Shown: positions 1-8,411 of the stretch, piece after piece
Layout: every line of letters starts with the position of its first letter
How positions within the stretch are numbered: the first letter of the stretch is position 1
DNA from: Thermoplasmatota archaeon
GTDB lineage: Archaea > Thermoplasmatota > E2 > UBA202 > JdFR-43
Assembly (NCBI GenBank): GCA_029259055.1
Contig: JAPDJP010000015.1
Coordinates: 27,795-91,794 of the forward strand
Length of the DNA: 64,000 nucleotides
Direction of reading: 5' to 3'
The notes under the pieces: generated by a model
Told to the model about the DNA's origin: nothing
What the model saw: only the letters and a program-made list of their open reading frames with translations
Database searches by the model: none
Position numbers and translations under genes: made by a program

Positions 1-2
1 TA

Positions 3-74
3 GAATTACAGAGAAAAATTGTTGATTTGCTGGAAAAGAAAAATAAAGAGGATAATCATGAAGAAAACCTATAA
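3..74 (+). CDS. C-terminal end of an upstream gene (5' truncated by the window)
   Basis: An open frame runs in from the left edge for 23 codons and stops at TAA 72-74. The peptide is charged and ends in an acidic tail (KKNKEDNHEENL), as protein C-termini often do. It ends 36 bases before the lon start. Nothing identifies the family. It could be chance, because only 72 bases are visible. Confidence 0.35.
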   Translation, partial: ELQRKIVDLLEKKNKEDNHEENL

Positions 75-79
75 CAATG

Positions 80-87
80 TTTTTATA
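80..87 (+). promoter_or_regulatory. TATA box of lon
   Basis: TTTTTATA lies about 27 bases before the ATG at 111. That spacing is the usual distance from an archaeal TATA box to the transcription start, so the transcript would be leaderless or nearly so. It argues for the ATG at 111 over the in-frame ATG at 90, which would lie directly after the box. Confidence 0.5.
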
Positions 88-110
88 CTATGCTCATTGT
101 TATAACGAAA

Positions 111-2021
111 ATGGAAAGCATAGATGAATGGATTGAAAAACAAGAATTCAAAACAACCGCAGATATAGAAATTCCAAAGTTGCTCATAGACCAAGTAATA
201 GGACAAGATCATGCTGTGGAAGTAGTTAGACAAGCTGCAAAACAAAAAAGACATGTAATGCTAATTGGTGAGCCAGGAACAGGAAAATCAATGCTGGCGA
301 GGGCAATGACAGAATTTTTGCCAAAAGAAGAACTGGAAGATATTCTTGTTTATCCAAACCCAGATGACCCTAATACACCTCGCATTAGAGTTGTTCCTGC
401 TGGCAAGGGAAAAGAAATTGTTGAAAGGATGAAAATTGAGGCAAGAAAAAGAGAACAGCAACAGAGTCAAATTGTTACAACAATTGTTTTTTTCATAATA
501 ATGATTTCATTAATTGGCTCAATTTTTACTGGAGACTTAATGCTTGCTTTATTTGGATTAATAGCAGGAGCAATGATTTACTTGATTGCTGGGAGAGGAA
601 GCATAATCCAAAGGAAAGAAGAGGCGAATATTCCAAAATTGCTCGTAGCCCATGATAAAAATGACCCTCCACCCTTTATTGATGCCACTGCCGCCCATTC
701 CGGTGCTTTGCTTGGCGATGTGCGCCACGACCCATTTCAAGCTGGTGGATTGGAAACTCCTCCTCATTTAAGAGTGGAGGCTGGTGCCATTCATAGAGCA
801 CATAAAGGAGTGTTATATATTGACGAAATAAATACTCTGAGCCTGCCATCTCAACAGCATTTGTTAACTGCTATACAGGAAAAGAAGTTTTCTATAACAG
901 GGCAATCCGAAAGAAGCGCGGGAGCCATGGTTAAAACGGAGCCAGTACCCTGCGATTTTATTTTGGTGTGTGCTGGAAATTTAGATGCTGTTGCTGGAAT
1001 GCATCCCGCATTAAGGAGTAGAATAAGAGGGTATGGTTATGAAGTATATATGAATAGCGTGATGGATGATACGGAAGAAAATAGGAAAAAACTGGTAAGA
1101 TTTGTTGCTCAGGAAGTTGTAAAAGATGGAAGAATACCACATTTTGATAAAAAAGCTGTTGCAGAAATAATAAGAGAAGCTCAGAGAAGGGCAGGACAAA
1201 AAGGGAAACTGTCTTTAAGACTCCGTGAATTAGGAGGGCTAATAAGAGTAGCTGGAGACATTGCAAAAAATGAAGGGAAAGATGTTGTCACCGCGGAGCA
1301 TGTTATAAAAGCGAAGAAAATTGCAAGAAGTTTGGAACAACAAGTAGCTGATCGATATATTGAAAGAAAGAAAGTTTACAAGTATTTTGAAACAGAAGGT
1401 GTTAAAATTGGCACTGTAAATGGTTTAGCTGTAATGTCTGCAGACCCTTCCTTATCAGAATATTCTGGTTTGATCTTGCCAATAGTGGCAGAAGTAACAC
1501 CTGCGGGTTCAAGAGCGGAAGGTAAGGTAATAGCAACAGGAAAACTTGGAATTATAGCAAGAGAAGCTGTTCAAAACGTCTCAGCAATAATAAAAAAATA
1601 TATGGGAGAAGACATATCAAGGAAAGATATACATATTCAGTTTATAGGAACATATGAAGGCGTCGAAGGTGACTCAGCATCAATTTCTGTAGCCACCGCG
1701 GTAATTTCCGCTATGGAAAAGATTCCGGTTAGGCAGGATGTTGCAATGACTGGCTCACTAAGTATTCATGGCACTGTTTTGCCAGTAGGAGGCATAACCG
1801 CAAAAATCGAAGCAGCAGCAAAGGCAGGAATAAAAAAGGTTTTGATACCTAAAGCCAATATACAGGATGTTCTTATTGACGAGGATTTAAAAAATAGCAT
1901 TGAAATAGTTCCCGTATCAACATTAAAAGAAGTTTTAGAACATGCTTTAGTGGGCGATGGAAAAGAAAAATTAATAAAGAAATTAGAAGGTGATTATACA
2001 GAAAATAATCCTACAGATTAG
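111..2021 (+). CDS. lon: Archaeal membrane-anchored Lon protease (LonB type)
   Basis: ATP-dependent protease that degrades misfolded and regulatory proteins at the cytoplasmic face of the membrane. The 636-residue protein has the LonB order: an AAA+ module with Walker A GEPGTGKS at about 53-60, two membrane helices inserted in the ATPase at about 120-160, Walker B (LYIDEIN) near 236, and a C-terminal S16 protease domain. The catalytic pair is visible as Ser about 522 in GDSAS and Lys about 565 in GGITAKIEAA. There is no bacterial Lon N-terminal domain, and the length is normal for archaeal LonB. I chose the ATG at 111 over the one at 90 because of the TATA spacing and because it gives the usual N-terminus. 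It converges with the surface-protein operon, with 7 bases between stop codons. Family assignment is very secure. Confidence 0.96.
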   Translation: MESIDEWIEKQEFKTTADIEIPKLLIDQVIGQDHAVEVVRQAAKQKRHVMLIGEPGTGKSMLARAMTEFLPKEELEDILVYPNPDDPNTPRIRVVPAGKGKEIVERMKIEARKREQQQSQIVTTIVFFIIMISLIGSIFTGDLMLALFGLIAGAMIYLIAGRGSIIQRKEEANIPKLLVAHDKNDPPPFIDATAAHSGALLGDVRHDPFQAGGLETPPHLRVEAGAIHRAHKGVLYIDEINTLSLPSQQHLLTAIQEKKFSITGQSERSAGAMVKTEPVPCDFILVCAGNLDAVAGMHPALRSRIRGYGYEVYMNSVMDDTEENRKKLVRFVAQEVVKDGRIPHFDKKAVAEIIREAQRRAGQKGKLSLRLRELGGLIRVAGDIAKNEGKDVVTAEHVIKAKKIARSLEQQVADRYIERKKVYKYFETEGVKIGTVNGLAVMSADPSLSEYSGLILPIVAEVTPAGSRAEGKVIATGKLGIIAREAVQNVSAIIKKYMGEDISRKDIHIQFIGTYEGVEGDSASISVATAVISAMEKIPVRQDVAMTGSLSIHGTVLPVGGITAKIEAAAKAGIKKVLIPKANIQDVLIDEDLKNSIEIVPVSTLKEVLEHALVGDGKEKLIKKLEGDYTENNPTD

Positions 2022-2028
2022 TAACAAA

Positions 2029-3210
2029 TTAGGTAACAACCCATCCAGGCCCAACCTGGGCGTATATTCTTGCAATATTTATTCTAACTATAATATTTTG
2101 CAAATTGAGCAAAACAAAATTTTCTCCTTCCGTTACTCTTCCATTGAGCTCTTCTTTAAGGAAATCCTTCCAAGCAGAAGGATAGAGAGTAGTAATATTT
2201 ATTGTTACATTTGTTGCATAATAAATATAGCTGGTCCAGCTTGAAAAATTCGTTCTTATAGAAAATGTTCCATAACCTGCTGCTCCTGTTTTGCCAGCAA
2301 CACCAACTATATTAATTAAAGTAAGATTAAAAGTTTGATTATTAGCTATTAGCATGGGAGGGAATAACATTGTATTTCCTCCCGCCTGACTTAAAATAAC
2401 AGCTCCTCCCTCATAGATATAATCTTGGTCAACAAAATAGGCATTTTGAGAGGAATATTTTATTGTACCCAACTTGTTTGTTTGGCTAATTTGTACATTT
2501 TGAAATCTAAGACAATTTATTATAAAAGTGCCATTTGATGAGCCATTTATTGAAATATTATATGGGGTAGGAAAGTTTTGTAATATATCTTTAAATTTAT
2601 AATCCTCATTCAGTAAATTAATTCTGTAACTTATTCCATCCTTTAATGCAACAGCTATTGGTTGGCTAAAAATTATTTGAGTATTGTTTATTACAGTAAG
2701 ATTAATCTGTACAAAATTATTTACAGTGCCAACCTCTACAGAAATATTTGCACTAAGAACAGATAAATTATAAGTATCTCCCTTTTGCAAATTCTCTATA
2801 TACAATTCAAGCTCATTTACTTTTAGTATATTTGTTATTTCCCCTATATTATTTTCAAAGGAATATAATACCGCCTTCATCCCATCGCCATTTATTGATA
2901 TGCTAAAATTGCTCGAATTGCTTGATAGTATTTGCAAAGAACCAAAAGCTCTAGAGGTGACAAAGTAAGGCAATTCTTTACTACCTAAAGTAATAGAATT
3001 TATCAAGGGCGACTCACTCCTTTCTATCGCCTGTAAATCGACGGAATATTTTAAGCTAGCAAATTGATTTGCAACCAAATCCATGTGTTCCGCTTCCCTT
3101 TCCTTCATCCATCTCGGAATATAATATGTTTGAATAGTTATTAGCATGATGGCAAATAAAGTGACAATGAGAATTGCGACGATGACGCCAACCTGCCCCT
3201 TCCTATTCAT
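2029..3210 (-). other. Pilin-like segment, possibly a separate gene (393 aa)
   Basis: Starting at the internal ATG 3210, the product begins MNRKGQVGV followed by a long hydrophobic helix and an extracellular beta-rich domain. This is the layout of archaeal type IV pilin-like proteins cleaved after RKG by a PibD/FlaK peptidase. GAGGGGAT lies about 10 bases upstream of the ATG. It is in frame with the cohesin/PKD protein and so is also annotated as its second half. Confidence 0.45.
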
Positions 3211-5904
3211 GCTATTAAATCCCCTCTTTTTAAATAACTTTACGATATTTGCAAAAATAATGGCTACTAAGGCAATTATTATTATAATTAAAATTGTGTT
3301 ATCTTTGCTACTTTTAATTTCAAATTTTGCTATATTAGAAAATTCTTTTCCATCATATGCTCTTGCCTCCACAATATGCTTACCCTTTAATTTGATTTCA
3401 TAACTCCAATTTCCTTGCTCCCATTCCCCTATATCGATCCAGCTACCATTATCTATCCTTATTTCAATTTTTAAAACATCTCCATCTTCATCCTTTACTA
3501 TTCCTCTTATAACACCATTTTTACATTCATATATGGAAATATACGGTTTATGATTATTATTTACATAAATACATATTGAATCAGTTGCATAATCTTTACC
3601 ATCATATGCCCTCGCCTCTATAATATGCATTCCATTTTTTAATTCTGTTGTATCTATTTCATAATACCAGCTCAAATTTTCTACCAAAATCCAGCTACCA
3701 TTATCTATCCTTATTTCAATTTTTAAAACGTCTCCATCCTCATCGTTGGCAATACCTCTAATCATAATAGAATTATTAACGTAACTTCCATTTTCTGGAT
3801 ATAAAATATGAATTTCAGGAGGAGTATTTTGAACCACAGAACTTGTTACAAAATTTGCAATAATTGTCTTATTCTCATTCATTACAACTTGTATAACATT
3901 TTCATAACCCACAGCATCCCCGCCCCATCCAGCAAATCTATAATTTGAATATGCATATGCTATCAATGTTACTTTCGTCCCATATTCATAATTTTTTTTC
4001 AATGGATTAATATGGACATATCCAGAATTTGGAGGATTTATTATAACAGATAGCTCGTATTTTTTATATTTCAATATAACAATTTTGCTTATGTTGCCAA
4101 TGCATCCATCATCATCTGTTATAGTAAGAGTAACATTGTATATTCCATCATCAGAATAGGAATGAGTGACAACGCTTCCATATGCAACATATCCATCTCC
4201 AAAGTCCCATGTATAGTTTACAATGTAGCCATCTAAATCATAACTTGAAGAAGCATTGAATATAACGGTATTGTTCACAATTTCATATGAGAAATTAGCA
4301 AAAGGTTTTCTATTCATTACAACAATTTTTTTTGTTATGTTGCCAATCAATCCATCATTATCAACAACTCTCAAAGTAACATTGTATATACCATCATCAT
4401 TCCATGAATGCTCAACTACATCACCACTTTCATCAAATATACCATCACCATTCCAATCCCATTCATATGATACAATAGAGCCATCTAAATCATAACTTAA
4501 TGAGCCATTGAAAATAACGGACTCAAAAGTATATGGATTTAAAGGCATAAAGGAAAAATTGGCAATAGGAGGAGATAATATAAGAGCGTATGTTGTATCT
4601 ACAGCAATGCCTCCATAATTATCAACAACTGTAAGAACAACAGTATAATTTCCTGGACTGCTATAGGAGTGAGTAACAACTTTTCCATATCCAACGCTTC
4701 CATCCCCAAAATTCCATGTATAATTTACAATGTAGCCATCTAAATCATAACTTGAAGAAGCATTGAATAAAATGCTTTGATTTACAATTGCATAGTAAGC
4801 TCCTCCTGCATTTGCAAAAGGTATGGAATTTCTAACATCAATTTTTTTGCTTATGTTACCAACGCATCCATCATTATCAACAACTGTTAGAATAACAGTA
4901 TAATTTCCTGGGTTATTATAGGAATGGGTGACAACTCCTCCATGTCCAACATACCCATCCCCAAAATCCCATGTATAATTTACAATGTAGCCATCTAAAT
5001 CATAACTTGATGAAGCATTGAATAAAATACTTTGATTAATATACGGGTTTAAAGGCACAAAAGAAAAATTTGCAATAGGGGGAATTAATTCCATTATTGT
5101 TATACTCTTGTTTTCTACATATGCATATATAATGTTGTTATACCAGTCACTTATGGTAACATTGGATAAACAAATTTCCGTTTTTCCATATGATAATGGT
5201 TTAAAATTGATTCTTGCAACATATCCGCTCCCATTTGTAACATTTGAGATTGCAACGATTCTTACTCCATTAGAAATATTATTCCAATATACATTTACAG
5301 ATTCATTCCCTATCTCTCCATTTTCAATTTCTTCTATGCATAAATAGCTCTTGTTATATAATAAATCAAAGTTCATGCTACTAAAATTGCTAACATTGTA
5401 TATCATTATGTCAGCATAAAAATTCTTTTTAACAACATCCGGGGAAGAAACTTTTAAAAGCGTTGGTGTTAAAATAACGCTTTTATTAAGCCAGCTTACA
5501 TTTATTTTATTTCCATGCACATCACTTAAATTTCCATATATTTTAAAATCAGCGACTCCTTTTCCAATACTCTTAAATTTAACTATAGAAAGATATCCAT
5601 CGCCACTAATTCCAGTAAGACCGGCATCTTGAACTATTTTGCAGATTCCATCATATGAATTATAGTTAACTCCTATACTATAATTTTCTATGCTTCCATT
5701 ATATACTCCTATCAATTGCAAAATAGATGAATTATAAACAATAATATAATCTGCGGCAGAAAAATTACTTAGGTTATAAGCCATAATATATAAATTGATT
5801 TCATTTCCAGTTAGTACTATAGATGGACAGGAAAGCTGTATAGTTGCAGCTATTGAAGTTACTGCAAATGCATTAAGTGCCAATATTACTACTAATAATT
5901 TCAT
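2029..5904 (-). CDS. Giant surface protein: two cohesin-like domains, PKD and Ig-like repeats, membrane helix, then a pilin-like second half
   Basis: 1291 residues, last gene of a four-gene operon; it overlaps the previous gene by 4 bases. Order: signal peptide (1-20); two tandem cohesin-like domains (about 20-145 and 148-270) with the cohesin pattern of a YNSSILQL-type strand and a G-x-G-x-L-x-x-I-x-F strand; four PKD domains with W-x-F-G-D-G motifs; an InlB-B-like repeat (GWGGD); two Ig-like domains; a membrane helix followed by KLFKKRG. Directly after this comes MNRKGQVGVIVAILIV at DNA 3210, a class III (pilin-like) signal, then about 370 residues of a pilin-like beta-rich domain. The second half looks like a separate protein: GAGGGG-like ribosome binding bases lie about 10 bases before that ATG, and a one-base shift would place stop codons at the junction. 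It is very rich in N-x-S/T sites. Secreted and surface-bound; the ligand is unknown. Confidence 0.8.
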   Translation of the reverse strand: MKLLVVILALNAFAVTSIAATIQLSCPSIVLTGNEINLYIMAYNLSNFSAADYIIVYNSSILQLIGVYNGSIENYSIGVNYNSYDGICKIVQDAGLTGISGDGYLSIVKFKSIGKGVADFKIYGNLSDVHGNKINVSWLNKSVILTPTLLKVSSPDVVKKNFYADIMIYNVSNFSSMNFDLLYNKSYLCIEEIENGEIGNESVNVYWNNISNGVRIVAISNVTNGSGYVARINFKPLSYGKTEICLSNVTISDWYNNIIYAYVENKSITIMELIPPIANFSFVPLNPYINQSILFNASSSYDLDGYIVNYTWDFGDGYVGHGGVVTHSYNNPGNYTVILTVVDNDGCVGNISKKIDVRNSIPFANAGGAYYAIVNQSILFNASSSYDLDGYIVNYTWNFGDGSVGYGKVVTHSYSSPGNYTVVLTVVDNYGGIAVDTTYALILSPPIANFSFMPLNPYTFESVIFNGSLSYDLDGSIVSYEWDWNGDGIFDESGDVVEHSWNDDGIYNVTLRVVDNDGLIGNITKKIVVMNRKPFANFSYEIVNNTVIFNASSSYDLDGYIVNYTWDFGDGYVAYGSVVTHSYSDDGIYNVTLTITDDDGCIGNISKIVILKYKKYELSVIINPPNSGYVHINPLKKNYEYGTKVTLIAYAYSNYRFAGWGGDAVGYENVIQVVMNENKTIIANFVTSSVVQNTPPEIHILYPENGSYVNNSIMIRGIANDEDGDVLKIEIRIDNGSWILVENLSWYYEIDTTELKNGMHIIEARAYDGKDYATDSICIYVNNNHKPYISIYECKNGVIRGIVKDEDGDVLKIEIRIDNGSWIDIGEWEQGNWSYEIKLKGKHIVEARAYDGKEFSNIAKFEIKSSKDNTILIIIIIALVAIIFANIVKLFKKRGFNSMNRKGQVGVIVAILIVTLFAIMLITIQTYYIPRWMKEREAEHMDLVANQFASLKYSVDLQAIERSESPLINSITLGSKELPYFVTSRAFGSLQILSSNSSNFSISINGDGMKAVLYSFENNIGEITNILKVNELELYIENLQKGDTYNLSVLSANISVEVGTVNNFVQINLTVINNTQIIFSQPIAVALKDGISYRINLLNEDYKFKDILQNFPTPYNISINGSSNGTFIINCLRFQNVQISQTNKLGTIKYSSQNAYFVDQDYIYEGGAVILSQAGGNTMLFPPMLIANNQTFNLTLINIVGVAGKTGAAGYGTFSIRTNFSSWTSYIYYATNVTINITTLYPSAWKDFLKEELNGRVTEGENFVLLNLQNIIVRINIARIYAQVGPGWVVT
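3211..5904 (-). other. Probable original extent of the cohesin/PKD protein before fusion
   Basis: Residues 1-898 form a complete surface protein by themselves: signal peptide, extracellular domains, a membrane helix and a basic cytoplasmic tail (KKRG). The next codon is the ATG of a pilin-like protein. This entry marks the alternative two-gene reading of 2029-5904. It holds if the in-frame run-through is a sequencing indel or a recent fusion. Confidence 0.4.
4083..4572. repeat. PKD-module direct repeat, copy 1
   Basis: About 490 bases, nearly identical to 8932-9421 with a constant offset of 4849 bases and no gaps seen; only scattered mismatches. It encodes two consecutive PKD domains, here in the cohesin gene and in the other copy in the 1930-residue gene. 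The identity at DNA level points to recent duplication or gene conversion. Confidence 0.9.
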
Positions 5905-8411
5905 GCTTTCCCTAATATTTTATTTATAAGCATTTCCATATCTTCCTGATTAACATTCCCATTTTTATCTACATCTGCTGGTGGGGTGGGGGTATCGATT
6001 CCCGCCAAAATTCTCTCCATTTTAGTAATGTCCATTGCATTTAGCTTTCCATCTAAATTGGCATCCCCTCTTTTATATACAGTTACTTCTATTTCTTTTG
6101 AATAAACTCCTCCATATTCATCTGTTGCTAACAAAATAACGGTATATTTACCAGCTCTTCTATAAACGTGCGTAACATTCTTCCCATATGCAATGCTCCC
6201 GTCCCCAAAATCCCATTTCCATGAAATAATGTTTCCGCTCGAATTGTCATAGAAATAGCCTGTTTCATTTTCAAATAAGAAAGAATATGAAAAGTTTATT
6301 GATACATTTTGTATTGTATGGAAAACAAAAATACCTGTTGTAGAGATATTTTTACCATCATTTACAACAACATACCATCTATATGTTTTTCCATGTTTTA
6401 AATTCAAAGCTACACATGCATATCCATTGTATGTTTCAATAGAAGAAATTTTACTTCCATTATGCCAATAGAATGTAACATTTAATATATCGTAATCCTC
6501 ATCATACACATAAATTTGGAGAGAAATATTTATTCCCACTACAGTGTCATTTTCTGGATATAAAATTGTTATATTTGGAGGATGATTTTCTTTTAACAAT
6601 GTAGAAAAGTTCTTTACTTCTCCATATGCTATTCTACCATTTGAACCAACAGCAACAGCTCTATAACTATAGCATTTTCCATCTTTCAATCCAGTAATAT
6701 TGACATTGAATAAACCCGTAGTATTTACTGTTTTGACAGATGTTGTTTTCTTGCTTTTACCATCCCAGTATTCAAACCAAATGTAACAAAAATCACTCCC
6801 TCCCAATGAAGTTAAGTTTGCGTATAAAGTAGCATTATGATATGATGCCATTGCATCCCAAGTAGCAATGGAGGGAGGAGCAGGAAGCGCCAAAGTTTTA
6901 AAAGTAAGATTTACTCCATAAGATATCCCCTTACTATTTTCAACAACAGCCCTATAGTAATACAAAGTATTTTCCTTTAAATTGGTTAATACTTCGTAAA
7001 ATTCTCCAGTTGAATCCATTATCTTTTTTTGTGTTTGATTTTTTTCTCCTCCCTCCTCCCAATATTCAAACCATACCTTACAGCTGTCATCACCTCCCAT
7101 ATCTGTTAAATTTCCCTTTAGAATAATGGCATATTCTATTGCCCTCGTTTCCACGCTTGCTTTTATTGGTTGAGTATAGAATGTATGGTCATTTCCATAG
7201 GTTATACCTTTATAATTTTTGGCAATTGCCCTAAAATGATAAACTTTTCCTGGCTCCAAATTATCGATTTCTATTGAAAATTCACCAACAGAATAAATAT
7301 TTAGTTTTTGTGTTGTATAACCATAAGATGTTGTCTCTCCATACTCAAACCATGCTTCACAGCCATCATCCCCTCCCAAATCAGTTAGCTCTCCCCTTAA
7401 TACAGCTGAATAACTTGTAACATTTTCAGCATCTAATGTTATAACAGATGGATAAATAATATGGGTTGTAAATGTTAAATCCTCTCCCACAGATGTTCCA
7501 GCAATATTACTTGCAATAGCCCTAAAATGATATGTTGTATTAACTGTTAACCCAGATATAGTGTAATAGAACTGGGATGGCGAAGTTTTTTGGATAACCG
7601 GGGTAGAATATGCATAATCCTGCCAGTTTTCATGAAATGTTGTATCATAAACAAACCAGACTTGGCAATTCTGAGCTCCTACCCTATTTAAATACCCATT
7701 TAATGTTGCTTCATTATATCCAATATTTGTTGCCTGCTGTGTAATAACTTCTGGAATTTCTGCTGGAGTATGAAAAGTTAAATCATTTCCATAACTTGTT
7801 TTTTTGCTATTCCTAGCAACAGCTTTAAAATGGTATGTTGTATCTGGTTTTAAATTAGTAATAGCAATACTAAAGATTCCTTCTTCATATAGTGTTAATT
7901 TTTGTGTTGTATAACCATAAGATGCTGTTTCCCCATATTTAAACCATACCTTACAGCTGTCATCCCCTCCCAAATCAGTTAGCTCTCCCCTTAATACAGC
8001 TGAATAACTTGTAACATTTTCAGCATCTAATGTTATAATGCTTGGACTCCCAATCAATGAAAAACTTATATTTTTTGAAGGTTGACTAACATCTAAAATA
8101 AAAGATTTGCTATTTTCTTCCCCATTATAACTACAATATACCGTGATTGTGTCCCCATCTTCACAATTTGGCAGATTATATAAATTGGCTTGATAATAAC
8201 CATTTTGTTGAGTTGAAACCGAAATTTGCGTTGATTTATCAACATCTTTTATTATAACAGATACGCCAGCTGGCAAAGGCTCCCCATCGCTATTTTTTAT
8301 GTATCCATATACTGGAAATGGCTGGTCCAGCGCTTTTCCTCTATCAATTACTTCTATGGTTGTAAAGAGTATTAACAAACCAACAAACAAACTTTTTATT
8401 TTTTTATTCAT
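5901..8411 (-). CDS. Secreted Fn3-repeat protein with a C-terminal type I dockerin
   Basis: 836 residues, third gene of the surface operon, with 4-base overlaps at both ends. Order: signal peptide (1-28); a carboxypeptidase-regulatory-like beta-sandwich (about 33-120); five Fn3-like repeats of about 95 residues with the recurring L-x-G-x-L-T-x-x-G-G and YHFRA motifs; an Ig-like domain (about 640-715); one PKD domain (WKWDFGDG); and a C-terminal dockerin. The dockerin has two calcium loops, DANLDGKLNAMD and DVDKNGNVNQED, each followed by a helix, so both halves are intact. No membrane segment follows the signal peptide, so attachment probably depends on the dockerin. The next gene encodes two cohesin-like domains, the natural partner. 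Domain calls are secure; the binding partner is inferred from adjacency. Confidence 0.85.
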   Translation of the reverse strand: MNKKIKSLFVGLLILFTTIEVIDRGKALDQPFPVYGYIKNSDGEPLPAGVSVIIKDVDKSTQISVSTQQNGYYQANLYNLPNCEDGDTITVYCSYNGEENSKSFILDVSQPSKNISFSLIGSPSIITLDAENVTSYSAVLRGELTDLGGDDSCKVWFKYGETASYGYTTQKLTLYEEGIFSIAITNLKPDTTYHFKAVARNSKKTSYGNDLTFHTPAEIPEVITQQATNIGYNEATLNGYLNRVGAQNCQVWFVYDTTFHENWQDYAYSTPVIQKTSPSQFYYTISGLTVNTTYHFRAIASNIAGTSVGEDLTFTTHIIYPSVITLDAENVTSYSAVLRGELTDLGGDDGCEAWFEYGETTSYGYTTQKLNIYSVGEFSIEIDNLEPGKVYHFRAIAKNYKGITYGNDHTFYTQPIKASVETRAIEYAIILKGNLTDMGGDDSCKVWFEYWEEGGEKNQTQKKIMDSTGEFYEVLTNLKENTLYYYRAVVENSKGISYGVNLTFKTLALPAPPSIATWDAMASYHNATLYANLTSLGGSDFCYIWFEYWDGKSKKTTSVKTVNTTGLFNVNITGLKDGKCYSYRAVAVGSNGRIAYGEVKNFSTLLKENHPPNITILYPENDTVVGINISLQIYVYDEDYDILNVTFYWHNGSKISSIETYNGYACVALNLKHGKTYRWYVVVNDGKNISTTGIFVFHTIQNVSINFSYSFLFENETGYFYDNSSGNIISWKWDFGDGSIAYGKNVTHVYRRAGKYTVILLATDEYGGVYSKEIEVTVYKRGDANLDGKLNAMDITKMERILAGIDTPTPPADVDKNGNVNQEDMEMLINKILGKA
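7370..7440. repeat. Fn3-repeat DNA duplication, copy 1
   Basis: About 70 bases covering the start of one Fn3-like repeat are nearly identical to about 7965-8036. It encodes the segment with TSYSAVLRGELTDLGGDD. This is an internal duplication of a repeat unit. Confidence 0.75.
7965..8036. repeat. Fn3-repeat DNA duplication, copy 2
   Basis: Partner of 7370-7440, marking the first and third Fn3-like repeats as the most recently duplicated pair in this protein. Confidence 0.75.
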
